The translations under genes and the position numbers were made by a program. The notes below the pieces were generated by a model. That model was not told where the DNA came from. It made no database searches and saw nothing but the letters and a program-made list of their open reading frames with translations. This document shows, one piece after another, positions 45,520 through 55,650 of a DNA stretch of 64,000 nt (its first letter is position 1; the number at the start of each line of letters is the position of its first letter). The stretch comes from Anaspis maculata (Eukaryota > Arthropoda > Insecta > Coleoptera > Scraptiidae): assembly GCA_949128115.1 (NCBI GenBank), contig OX421966.1, positions 36,473,042 to 36,537,041 on the forward strand. The letters are read 5' to 3'.

Positions 45520-46567
45520 TACAGGGTGGTCCGACTTTTATGTCATTAAATTTAAGGATCGATAGAGAATGAAAAATGAAGGGGACTTTCTCCAGAAAAC
45601 ATGTTTGAGAAATGCCTAATAACAGAGATACAGCCCTTCAAAGTTGGAAATAAATAATCGTTTTTTTCGCATAACTTTTGTACCGTTCAACCGATTTGAT
45701 TATAAATAGAACCAAAGGTTCACTGAAATTATCCTCTGTCGAACAATCATAACATTTTCCATAAAAAAGTTTCAGGGGCTTAGACATTAGGGGGTGACCC
45801 TACTTTTCCCCCCTTATTTTTCACCCCCCTAGTTATTTTTGGAAACTGTTCATAATTTTGAATTCTACGTTCAATTTTGAAGAAAAAATCACTGGTGCAA
45901 AATTTTGATTAGAGGCTTCGTTTAGGAGATATTTGGGTTTGAAACTTTGGGAAACATCCCGAAATCGCCACTTTCAAAGGTCTAAAAATTAAAATCCAAA
46001 GAAACTCATGATTTCTCAGCTGAAATAGGTTTTCTAGAATTTCTAAGTTGATAAACCACCATTTTTTCCAAAACACGGGAAATTTTCAGGAAAAAAACAA
46101 TTTGGGTTCTGGAAAGTGGCGATTTCGGGATGTTTTCCAAAGTTTCAAACTCGAATATCTCCTAAACGAAGCTTCTAATCAAAATTTTGCAACAGTGATT
46201 TTTTCTTCAAAATTGAACGTAGAATTCAAAATTATGAACAGTTTCTAAAAATAACTAGGGGGGTGAAAAATAAGGGGGGGAAAGTAGGGTCACCCCCTAA
46301 TGTCTAAGCCCCTGAAACTTTTTTATGGAACATGTTATGATTGTTCGACAGAGGATAATTTCAGTAAACCTTTGGTTCTATTTTGAATGAAATCGGTTGA
46401 ACGGTTCAAAAGTTATGCGGAAAAAACGATTATTTAGTTCCAACTTTGAAGGGCTGTATCTCTGTTATTAGGCATTTCTCAAATATGTTTTCTGAAGAAA
46501 GTCCCCTTCATTTTTCATTTTCTATTGATCCTTGAATTTAATGACATAAAACGAGGACCACCCTGTA
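45520..46567. mobile_element. 1.05-kb palindromic family P element
   Basis: Ends TACAGGGTGG and CCACCCTGTA within TATA on both sides. Arms pair almost to the centre near 46050, including GAGATACAGCCCTTCAAAG on the left and its complement on the right. The 66-residue frame at 46048 is arm translation. Inserted in the right arm of the 41892-47039 element. Confidence 0.9.
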
Positions 46568-46649
46568 TAGTTAGCAAAATTCATATTATTCATATAGCGG
46601 ACATCTGCGTGTTCACATAGTAGTTTACCCAGAACCACTGAATCTTCCC

Positions 46650-46835
46650 AACGGCCCGGTAGCACAGGTGGTCAGTATCTGCTTGTGGTGCGGAGATTGC
46701 GGGTTCGATTCCTGCTGTAGCCTGGGCGTTGTGTCGTCTTTGAAAGGCAATTTTTCAGCTAAATCAATTGTATATGAAATAAAGGCAAGCTCCTATGGCC
46801 AAAAAAGACCGATAAGAAGAAAAACAACTTTTTTT
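46650..46835 (+). mobile_element. SINE, family 1, second head type
   Basis: The head CGGCCCGGTAGCACAGGTGG and B box GGGTTCGATTCC are followed by GCCTGGGCGTTGTGTCGTC, which matches the body of the 28276 copy, and the tail hairpin (46790-46819). The A-rich end merges with T-rich host sequence, and no clear duplication was found. Confidence 0.8.
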
Positions 46836-47039
46836 TCTAATTTCCAAAAATACCCGGTTCTAAATGTTTTCAAAATATTTTTGGCAAATATTGTACAAAT
46901 ATTAAAAAGCGGGACATCAAAACATTTAATAAATATTTATACAATATTCACTGAATGAATTCCAATATTTTATAAATATTATAATATTTGGCTTTTAATA
47001 TTTCACAAACATTTTGAAAATGTTTATGTGCTGTCTGGG

Positions 47040-47514
47040 GTACAGGTATTTTGTTTTTTTAAAGAGTCATTGATTTTTTTTTGTTATTTTGTACATCACC
47101 TGTATATCATACATAAGGTCAACAATAGGGTGACCTGAACTGGTACTTTGCAGTCAAAAGAGCACTCTATTGAGCATCACAAATATTTCCAAAATCGGTC
47201 AATGTTTTCTTGAGAAATTATCATTTCAGTCGAAACTAAACTTCGGGGTAATCCCTAGACCATTTGTGTGTGTATATTTTGTCCGATTATATTATTTTTC
47301 TTTTCATTGGCAGGGTAGGAACAGTAAAATGAATATCAACAAGATTTATTTATTTTCTTGAATATTTACATTTTTTTGGTACACAGTAATCATAATTAGT
47401 TGGCTATATGAGAAGCATCCAGAAAGCTTATTATTATATGTATAACACAAGCAACAAAAAGCAATAAAACAATTCGTAGTCCATTTCATTCAAGAATAAA
47501 GTAGATGGCGTGCA
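47040..47514. other. Unassigned sequence
   Basis: No gene or repeat recognised. Confidence 0.25.
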
Positions 47515-47652
47515 CAGCTGTGGTGTCCTTGCCCACCTGGTGACTTGCGCGTACATACCTACAGAGGACAGCCAGAATGCCAGTGAGTCAGCTGCAGCAA
47601 GGTCCGGGCAGACACACCGGCGTCGCAGGGGTGGGCAAGGACATCGGAGCTG
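47515..47652. mobile_element. 138-bp inverted-repeat element
   Basis: The arms are CAGCTGTGGTGTCCTTGCCC on the left and GGGCAAGGACATCGGAGCTG on the right. The loop is GC-rich. Confidence 0.65.
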
Positions 47653-48153
47653 TTAACTGAATGTTAACTAAATTTGACTATAAGTATAGGTAGCTACCAT
47701 CTACTAGGTGTTAACGGATTTTTAGACCTACATCACCACCTGTCAATCGATATGAAACTGGGCGAATAGTTAGTACTAAAGGTTGGTGGCCAGTGATAAA
47801 AGTGACATTATGTGAATTTGCTCAAATACGACAAATATGAATCTTGATGTGTTCACTCTTCAATCCATTAGCAAACTGAAGATAACTGAAATTTTTTTAA
47901 GTAGTTTCACTATTTTCCAAAGTGGTGACGTCTTCAGTACACCTTTTCCAAGAGCATTTCCTTCTATGTCCCCACTGGATATCACTCGTAATTTTTGCAG
48001 GAATAGACACCTTGAAACACTATTGGACTTAAGTCAAGTTACCAGTTTTTTGCATTGGGGGGGAGTTGATATGTAACAGTTGATATTTTTTATACGTACT
48101 AAATACTTATTATAATAATTAATACTATTATTATTCTAAAAAATGATGTTTTA
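47653..48153. other. Unassigned sequence
   Basis: No repeat recognised. A 79-residue plus-strand frame (47837-48076) has no known domain. Confidence 0.25.
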
Positions 48154-48300
48154 TACAGGTGTCCAGAAAATGGCGAGGAAGCTCTCCAGTAAATCCAAAA
48201 ATTAAAGTCGAAGAATTTTTTTATAATTTTTCTGGAATTCCCTGAAGGGTCCCTTACAACTTACTGGAGAGCTTTTCCGCCATTTTCTGGAGACCCTGTA
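48154..48300. mobile_element. 147-bp MITE downstream of the helicase
   Basis: TACAGGTGTCCAGAAAATGG on the left and its near-complement ending ACCCTGTA on the right, inside TA. The arms of about 38 bp include AGCTCTCCAGTAA. It lies 36 bp beyond the helicase stop codon, so it may be part of the transcript's 3' end. Confidence 0.85.
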
Positions 48301-48336
48301 TACCAAGGTTAATGAAGCATTATTACAGCTAAGGCA

Positions 48337-49893
48337 CTACGAAAGTACTTTGCGAATAGTTCTAATAATTATTCTTTTTTGCTCCCTCAACCTACACATT
48401 TCTGATTTTGCCTTGGAATCGGGACGCAAGTCGAAGACGTTTATGTCTAAATTCGGCAGGGCCAAACCTTCTAGGCTTTTGACGGAACCCAGCGCTACAT
48501 AGACTTTAGCATGTCCATCCTGTCTGAAAATGTTCGATAGATCTACAACTGCACTTTCCAGAGTTGTGCCTTGCAGCTTGTGGAAAGTCATTGCCCAACC
48601 CAAATTAACTATGGGCAGCATGTACCTTACAATAAACCCAACATCTTCCACAGTGGCTTCAAATCTGGCCGTAACTGGTCTTATTGTTCTAGGCCCTAGA
48701 GCGGGATCGTCGAAGTTGATTTCCACAGCTTTCGGCATTTGTCCAACAAAGTTTTGGGTTCCTGTCTTAGTAGCCCAAATGAAACCTGTAATCGCACCGA
48801 CAACACCATTCACCAGTTCATCTGCTCCTGGTATTTCTCTTTTAAGCATTACCCGCATGCCCACTCCCAGTTCGATGCTGGAGGGAAGACCTCCGCAATA
48901 GTTATCGTTTTGCGGAATCATGTCTTGTGGAGGAGTTTGCCCAGACATCATGCACGTATCAACCGCATGTATTTTGAATATTTCAAGCCCTTCATCGCGA
49001 AGGATTTGTGCCATTTTCATATTATACTGATTGACGAGCTCATTCGTCTGGAATATTCTCAAAGCATTTCCATTTTCAAAAATGCCATCCATTGGCACTT
49101 TTTCTCGACTCCGCAATAGCATTCGTTGTTTATCATCCAAGAGCCCGAAACGCAAAGTGTCGAGAAGCCTCGCATATTCAATGTCTCTACTTTGACGGAT
49201 ATTTGTCGTCAACTCATACATGCAAAACTCGTTCCATGGATTGACTTCGGCTTGGTACAAAAGTGGCTGCTTGAAGCACCAGTGGCCGTCGACTGGCGAA
49301 AGTTGCATTAGGTCTCCAAACAACAAAACATTTACGCCACCAAATACTTTTTTCTCATTATTTTTGAATTCTTGCAAAGTTTTGTTGATTGTTCTCAAGT
49401 TTTCGTACGAAACCAAAGATATGTCGTCTATAATGAGCCACTGCATTTGCTTCAACTTGCTTGCCTGCTCTTTGTCAATGGACTGAGAGACAGGTGGTAG
49501 GCTATGCCCTCTATGGATCGACAGCGGAAATAGCGAATGTAGCGTTTTACCCAATATTTGTTGCGCTGCTCTACCGGTCAACGCACAGACTTGGACAATC
49601 TCGCTGGGTATTGTTGAGCCGTCTTGAGGTCGGGAATGATACTCTCTGATCAGTTCAGCAATGAACTGCAAAAGGAATGATTTTCCAGTTCCAACTCCTC
49701 CCGATACGAACAGCAACAGTTGATCAGAGTGATCAGACGATTCTTCTTGCTTTCCACCTCTTTCAATTTTAAACTTGATAAAATTGAACAGAGTCCTCTG
49801 TTCTTTGTTCAGCTTGTTCACATTATTCCAAAATGCGGAATCTGAGTAGACGGGGTGAAATGGCGTTGACATTGGTGGGGTTGAGGTTGACAT
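48337..49893 (-). CDS. PIF1/RecD-like DNA helicase (518 residues)
   Basis: Superfamily 1 ATP-dependent 5'-to-3' DNA helicase by motif order. Residues from the ATG at 49893: conserved LNKEQRTLFNFI near 29; Walker A GGVGTGKS 65-72; motif Ia CALTGRAAQQIL about 103-114; Walker B IIDDIS 154-159, where PIF1 usually has IDEIS; motif III FGDLMQLSPV about 192-201; NIRQ 231-234; LGVGMRVMLKREI with LVNG about 342-363; MTFHKLQGTTLESAVVDL 435-452; VALGSVKSLEGL 466-477. PIF1 proteins normally read ALSR in that last motif, so the arginine is missing. It is open for its whole length, unlike everything around it. Upstream on the minus strand TTTTGTGTTTCAG ends at 49903, so the frame may be the main exon of a spliced gene; a longer GTG-initiated frame to 49911 would cross that site. 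No Helitron Rep domain or other Helitron part is visible. It may be a Helitron-derived or other mobile helicase, or a host paralogue. Confidence 0.85.
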   Translation of the reverse strand: MSTSTPPMSTPFHPVYSDSAFWNNVNKLNKEQRTLFNFIKFKIERGGKQEESSDHSDQLLLFVSGGVGTGKSFLLQFIAELIREYHSRPQDGSTIPSEIVQVCALTGRAAQQILGKTLHSLFPLSIHRGHSLPPVSQSIDKEQASKLKQMQWLIIDDISLVSYENLRTINKTLQEFKNNEKKVFGGVNVLLFGDLMQLSPVDGHWCFKQPLLYQAEVNPWNEFCMYELTTNIRQSRDIEYARLLDTLRFGLLDDKQRMLLRSREKVPMDGIFENGNALRIFQTNELVNQYNMKMAQILRDEGLEIFKIHAVDTCMMSGQTPPQDMIPQNDNYCGGLPSSIELGVGMRVMLKREIPGADELVNGVVGAITGFIWATKTGTQNFVGQMPKAVEINFDDPALGPRTIRPVTARFEATVEDVGFIVRYMLPIVNLGWAMTFHKLQGTTLESAVVDLSNIFRQDGHAKVYVALGSVKSLEGLALPNLDINVFDLRPDSKAKSEMCRLREQKRIIIRTIRKVLS

Positions 49894-49916
49894 AATTGAC
49901 ACCTGAAACACAAAAA
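49894..49916 (-). promoter_or_regulatory. Candidate 3' splice site before the helicase ATG
   Basis: On the minus strand TTTTTGTGTTTCAG is followed by GTGTCAATT and the ATG. This is a good pyrimidine tract and acceptor. If used, exon sequence begins at 49902, and a first exon, probably non-coding, lies at higher coordinates. Confidence 0.45.
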
Positions 49917-50812
49917 TTGGTTTATTGAATCTTATTTTCTTTCATTCATTTATAGGATATCCTGTATCTTTTTGATTTTATTTATGCAGGGAGGCCCAAA
50001 ATCCATCGGCGGTTTTTAAAATTGAGTAACTTTTCGACGGCTAAACATATTTATCACAAAAAAGAACTTCTTAAATTAAAGAGATTGATTTTTGTTACTA
50101 TTGAAAAGGAGGCAGGACCGAAATCACGATATTTTGCCGAATGACCAAAATATGTAGTATATTGTTATACAAGTTTATAAGGACGAAGTTTGTCACACGA
50201 CTGTTTTTCTCTAAAGGTAGGACAGTGACGAGACGTCTTATCAAACGAGTGTAATATATCTACTATTATCTATTTTGCCGCAAATATTTGAGAGAAATAG
50301 AAAAATTCTAGAGTTAGCAGAGCAATGCCTTCCAGTGTGATAGAAGTCAAGCGCTGATACAACACCGCTTTCAGTGTCTCAAAGTATCCATTGTTAAACC
50401 AAAATAGGTAAACATTTTTTTACTGCTACACAAAAAAACCTATAGATACATTTTTGACAGATGAAGGATTTGGAATTCGCGCCGTTATTGCCCTAGGTAG
50501 AAATCAATTATTATTATTTTCTTAGGAGGATAGAGGACACATTTCCACTTCTCGATTTTTTCAAGTTTTTGCCAAGATTTCTCTCAATACTCGCCCAGCT
50601 AATATCCAGAAACCCATGGAAATTTTTATTCGAGCCGTTTCTTCTGGTGATGAATTGTTTTTTTTTACTTCTATAACCTATTCCTGAATTATCAACTAAG
50701 AATTCATAAGCATGAGTAGCACATGACGTTTGATAAAACGAATAAGGAAGGATATAAAGTCACTTTTCATCACCTATCAAAATCCTGAACTGCTCAACAG
50801 ATTTTGAGTACA
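49917..50812. other. Unassigned sequence upstream of the helicase
   Basis: No recognisable Rep, OTU or other helicase-associated domain on the minus strand, and no repeat family found. Confidence 0.35.
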
Positions 50813-51883
50813 TACCGGGTGATCATTTGAAAACTATCCACCTGCAATAACTCCCGATTCCTAGTCAATATTTCTTCGAGCAAAAACAGGTCGATTTTTA
50901 TATCGAGGGGGACATCTGAAACATACATTGACAAATTTATATCTTCAGCCTCCTCGCCCCCACCCATCCCAAAAATAAAATTTCAAATGACACTACCTAC
51001 CTTGCGATACATTAAATTGAAAAAAATCAAATTCTCTTTTTGAAAATGATATTCTCAAAAATTTTAACTCTATCCCCATTCTCCCTAAAAGTTCTCTGAG
51101 TGTCCCCTTCAATATTCTGGACCCCTCAATTCTCTTTAGTTTAGTCAGCGTCATCCTGAATAGCTTCATAGAAGGGAATTTTCGGTGGAAGAAGTGCCAC
51201 TCAAATTGATCCCATTGCTCTCCCCCACCTCAACTTTGAAATTTAACAAAATATCACTCACTTTGTGATACATCAAATTGAAGGAAATTTAATTCTCTTT
51301 CTAAAAACAATTTTTTTGAAACTTTCAACCCCTCCCCCGTTCAACTGGATATTTGGAGTATTTTAGTAGGAAAACGAGGGTTTTGAGAATTTCGAAAAAA
51401 ATGTGTTCAGGGAGAGAATTCAATTCCCTTTAATTTGATGTATCACAAAGTAGATATTGTCATTTTAGATTTTTAAGGTGAGGAGGGGTGATTTTGGGTG
51501 GCACTTTTTCCATAGGAAATTTTCTCTTTCGATGCTGTGCAGGATGACGTTGACTGCACTGAAGAGAATTGAGAGGTCAAGAATATTTAATTAGACACTC
51601 AAAGAATTTAGGGGCGAAGAGGGGTGGGGCTAAAAATTTTAGAAATTTTTTTTCAGAAAGAGAATTTAATTTTGTTGAATTTAATGTATCGCAAAATAGG
51701 TAGTTTTATTTGAAATTTCAAAGTTGGGGTAAGTGGGGGCGAGGAGGCTAAAGATAGAAAATCGCTAATGTATGTTTTAGATGTCCCCTTCGATATAAAA
51801 ATCGACCTGTTTTTGCTCGAAGACATTTTCACTAGGAATCGGGAGTTATTGCAGGTGGATAGTTTTCAAATGATCACCCGGTA
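50813..51883. mobile_element. Complete 1.07-kb palindromic family P element
   Basis: From TACCGGGTGATCATTTG to its complement at 51883, with TA as the duplicated target. The terminal ~100 bp are almost perfect inverted repeats (CTATCCACCTGCAATAACTC and complement). The interior arms pair with more changes: CACTACCTACCTTGCGATAC against 51685-51710, and CAACTTTGAAATTTAACAAA-like sequence against the opposite arm. It is the reference copy for 290-4082. No transposase. Confidence 0.9.
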
Positions 51884-51916
51884 TAAGTGAAATGGAGAAT
51901 AGTTATAGTTAAGGTA

Positions 51917-52079
51917 TAGACAATACAAATAGAAAAGACCATATCTCGTCACGGATTTTTACGGTTGCGTAGGAACCAGGCGAGTCCATCGTTCAAAAAA
52001 AGGTTGGCTGATTTTTGATGCCCCAATATCCGTGACGACGGTGGTGATAACATATGGTCTTCTCTATTTGTATTGTCTA
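51917..52079. mobile_element. 163-bp MITE
   Basis: The ends are TAGACAATACAAATAGA and TCTATTTGTATTGTCTA at TA sites. Arms continue with AGACCATATCTCGTCACGG and a looser complement. The loop contains CAGGCGAGTCCATCG. Confidence 0.85.
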
Positions 52080-52114
52080 TACAATACTAACTCAGTGGAT
52101 ACGAAAATTATTCA

Positions 52115-53035
52115 GAACTGTAGTGCAGATCTGTCATTGATAGAAATAATAAAGTCCAGCTTGGAAATAAAAATGTTCATAAGAGACAATAGTGAGTTTC
52201 ACGTTTTATGACAATTGTTCCTTTTATAATAAATTTCATATGGCGCCCAATTTGGCGGCGGAATCATGGAATTCAGCTTGAAAATAAGAATGTTCATACG
52301 AGAGTGGAGTCAGTTCGAAGTTTCATGACAATCGTTCCAATAATAAGATATCTCAATATGGCGGCCAAGATGGCGGCGGAATCATAAAATTTAGCTTGAA
52401 GATAAAAATGATCATGCGAGACAAGAGTGAGTTCCAAGTTTTATGACAATGATTTCACTAATAAGAGATTCCAAGATGGCGGCGGAACCATGAAATTTAG
52501 CTTGAAAATAAGAATTATTATACCTGACAAGGGTAGTTTTCAAGTTCCATGAAAATCCTTCCACTAATAAGAAATTTCAATATGGCGTCGGAATCATCAA
52601 ACTCAGCTTGAAAATGAGAATGATTATACCAGACAAGGGTAAGTTCTAAGTTTCATAAACATCGTTCCACTAATAAGAAATTGGCGGATGGCCAAGATGG
52701 CGGCGGAATCATGAAATCTAATCCGCCCACTGGCCACACTTGAGGACATCAGCTATTCATCGTAAAAAGCTCCAAGGTCATTCTCTGAGGAGGAGTTCAA
52801 CTTCTCAGAAGTGCACAGGAGATCTTTGTGTTTTGATAATAATAATGGTAGCTATGCATGGATAAAAAAAATAATGCCCACTGACCGCCCTTGGGGACAT
52901 CAGCTATCGATCGGAAAGGTTCCAAGACTCTAGCTCCATTCTTCGAAGAAGAGTACAACTTCTTAATTCCTACACGGACAGACAGACAGACAAACCGGCC
53001 ATATAAGCGTCATTTTCTTACTTGTAATAAATATA
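52115..53035 (+). mobile_element. Family Q copy with ~118-bp tandem units
   Basis: Starts at GCAGATCTGTCATTGATAG, the sequence that follows the terminal box elsewhere. Units follow at 52159, 52277, 52395, 52501 and 52607 (CTTGRAAATAARAATG), then the block with CATCAGCTAT, a GACA microsatellite (52977-52994) and CCGGCCATATAAGCGTC. The outermost TAGCGC end is lost. Confidence 0.8.
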
Positions 53036-53192
53036 ATTTGATCTTCCGATAAAACGAACATTATGCACCAATATCTAGATAACTAAGTTTATTCTTTCCA
53101 TTTAGCTCTTTTGTTTAGTATCCCTTGTTTGTATACAGCAGCCCAATACGTCTTGGGAAGGTGTAATTTATTGTTATAAATAAATTTCTATA

Positions 53193-53871
53193 TACAGGGT
53201 GATTTGATTTGTGTCGGACCATCTTGAACGAGATCTTGAAGGTGTAACATGGTAACATGGAGGTGTAGTAGAGTGTTGGAAAGTTGTTGAAAAAATGCTA
53301 TGTCTTTGAATTTTGGAGTTATGGAGGGACAAAAAGTTGGTCCTTCGATCGCTTCTATTTTCGTTGTTCCAAAAGATTGTGGTAAATTGTTTATGGAAAA
53401 ACAATGAGTACAAAAAATTAACCTCTGAATCTGTAATGATTTTCTGTTTTGTATACTTACAGGATCCTGAATCCTGAAGATTATTTTCTTCTAGAAGTGC
53501 CTGCAAACAGTCATGGTGGTCCCATAACCTATGTACAGCACAATAAAATACAATTTCTTCCAACAGAATTTTTTTGCTTCTGGTTTTTTAGGAAAATTGA
53601 ATTTTTCTAGTTTAACTAACCCTGGATAGAAAACAGCAATTCAATACAGATTCAGGGATTGATTTTTTGTAGGTACTGTACATTTTTCCAGAAACAGTTC
53701 ACTGAAATCTTTTGAAACAACGAAAATAAAAGCGATCGAAAGACCAACTTTTGTCCCTTCATAACTTCAAAATTAAAAGGCAAGGAATTTTTCTCACAAC
53801 TTTCCAGCGCTCTACTACACCTCCATTTTACATACCTTCAAGATGGTCCGACACTTTTGAATCATCCTGTA
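53193..53871. mobile_element. 0.68-kb palindromic family P element
   Basis: From TACAGGGTGATTTGATT to AATCATCCTGTA in a TATA context. Arms pair through GTCGGACCATCTTGAA and its complement, and GCGATCGAAAGACCAACTTT with its counterpart near 53340. The 129-residue minus-strand frame is an arm translation. Confidence 0.85.
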
Positions 53872-54070
53872 TATAAGTTGATGGTATTTCATTCCAAGTA
53901 AAGTGGTCAACAAAATAAGTGTCATAGTCGATATTTTCATCGGTTTTCAAAACCAGACAGCTTTGGATTCCTTTGATCGATTTTGGATCTGTTTGAACTG
54001 ATCAATGGCACCATTCTTTAGCTATCGGATACAAGTACTGTAGAATGAAAGAAAAGTCAAATGAAGTTTA

Positions 54071-55465
54071 TACAGGGTGTCAAGTAAAACCGTGCAAAAC
54101 TATTGAAGATTTGTTTATGCCCTATTTTGGCAAAACAAATTTTTGGTCGGTACCAGCACCTGACATATGAACATTGATGTCTTCCCTCGAAACGGTTTTT
54201 GATTTGCACCCATACTATGATTTTGGACAAAGTTGTGTCATTTTAAAAGAGCTACCCCCGCGGTCAATGCCTAACCATTGTGGGCCGCAATGCTGGGCCT
54301 GGTACCAGAATCGGTACCTGACGATACTGGAATAGCGTAACGTCACGAAAGAGATACTCTTGTTTCAAGGTCAAGGGATTGTTTTTTAGGGTTGTTTCCA
54401 TCAATTGGAGAATTGATATCTCCAAAAGCAAGAAAGATTTCAAGAAATTGCCGGAAATATGCATTTTGAGATTACCGAAACGATCCAGACCATTTCGAGA
54501 GTTTTTTGTTAGTAATACCGGGTGTTTATAAATGTCTGTGATCGCATCGCCTTAAGAATCCGCTTTCGATAACTACAATTGCGCCTGTTACTGCGTTTTT
54601 CGGCCTGACCCATGCCTGCCGCAATCACAGCTTCTTATAAACACCCCCGTATCTTTTTTCAGCTAGGTATTTTGAGAAACATTGTTTGAAATTGTAAAAC
54701 TTATTTCCGTTAAATTTGAAATAGCCGCCAAACAGCTTGTTTCTTTCTTTCCAGAGTAATGATAAATTCTCTTTTAGCCAAATTTCACCACCGAAATCAC
54801 ATTCAGGAGAACAAAATCTTGAGAAATGATACCAAACACTTCTACAAAAGCACTTCCATTCCTTGCTAAAGGGTTGCTGTGAAGCACATCCCCGACCTAT
54901 GTTAGATTATAAGCCTGTATGTTCTTGAAAAATATGCGTCAGTGTATGCAATGGAACATGAAGCAAGAATTTCTTCCCAGATTCTTTTTGTTCTCGAGAT
55001 ATCGATACATCAGTTTATGTAAACAACCCTTAAAATCAATCCTTTGACCTTGAAATAAAAATTATCTCTCACATGACACGGTATCATACTGGTTTATTGT
55101 GATACCAGCTCCAATATTCCGGCCCACATGGGTTAGACACTGCCCGCGGGGGTAATCTTTTTCAGGGGTGGGTGAGAAAAACATCCACAGGGGATGGTTT
55201 TTCAAGTGAAACTATCGATTGTTCAGAATTTGCTTCGATAATTAGACCAGTTTGAGAGGATAGTATTTGCAATAAGGTGGATATTAAAGAAAAAATGGCA
55301 CAACTTTGTCCAGAATCATAATACGGGCGCAAATCAAAAATTGTTTCGAGGGAAGACGTCAATGTTCATATTCTAGGTGCTGGTATCGACAACTTTTTTT
55401 TTTCCCGAAATGGGGCATAAACAAATCTTCAATAGTTTTGCACGGTTTTACTTGACATCCTGTGT
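54071..55465. mobile_element. 1.4-kb palindromic family P element
   Basis: TACAGGGTGTCAAGTAAAAC on the left, GTTTTACTTGACATCCTG on the right, then TGTA. Arms pair through CTATTGAAGATTTGTTTATG and its complement and through the GGGTAGC/CCCGCGG blocks. Contains a small MITE at its centre. Confidence 0.85.
54516..54651. mobile_element. 136-bp MITE at the palindrome centre
   Basis: TACCGGGTGTTTATAA on the left and TTATAAACACCCCCGTA on the right, at TA. Arms of about 30 bp include CTGTGATCGC and GCAATCACAG. Confidence 0.85.
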
Positions 55466-55650
55466 AAACTTTATTTGACTTTTCTTCCATTCTACAGTAC
55501 TTGTATCCAATAGCCAAAGAATGGTGCTATTGATCAGTTCAAACAGATCCAAAATCGACCAAAGGAATCCAAAGCTGTCTGGTTTTGAAAACCGATGAAA
55601 ACATCGACTATGACACTTATTTTGTTGACCACTATATTTATTCCACCGAT

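Larger units (their letters stand above)
41892..47039. mobile_element. 5.1-kb CCCAGACAGCAC element, palindromic and heavily nested
   Basis: The termini are CCCAGACAGCAC (41892) and GTGCTGTCTGGG (to 47039), each followed inward by AAATATT-rich sequence. Further pairs are 42298-42337 with 45257-45300 (GTGTGCAGCTTCGTGAAGAT) and about 43980-44370 with 44370-44760. Removing the nested element 45520-46567 and the SINE 46650-46835 brings the outer right arm close to the outer left arm in length. The left arm holds about 1.1 kb of extra unassigned DNA (about 42360-43700). No transposase was found, and target duplication is unclear. Confidence 0.65.
53885..55650. mobile_element. 1.77-kb palindrome, with two nested levels
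   Basis: The outer arms 53890-54070 and 55466-55645 pair through CAAAACCAGACAGCTTTGG and TACAAGTACTGTAGAATG. They flank a family P element (54071-55465), which itself encloses a MITE (54516-54651). Either the inner element inserted at the centre of an older palindrome, or one larger palindrome has an internal CAGGGTG boundary. Confidence 0.75.

Noticed and set aside
48530..49649. Plus-strand open frames of 60-126 residues across the helicase
   Set aside because: Antisense shadows of the minus-strand helicase.
48337..49911. Complete autonomous Helitron
   Set aside because: No Rep/HUH domain upstream, and no hairpin with CTRR end was found downstream of the helicase.
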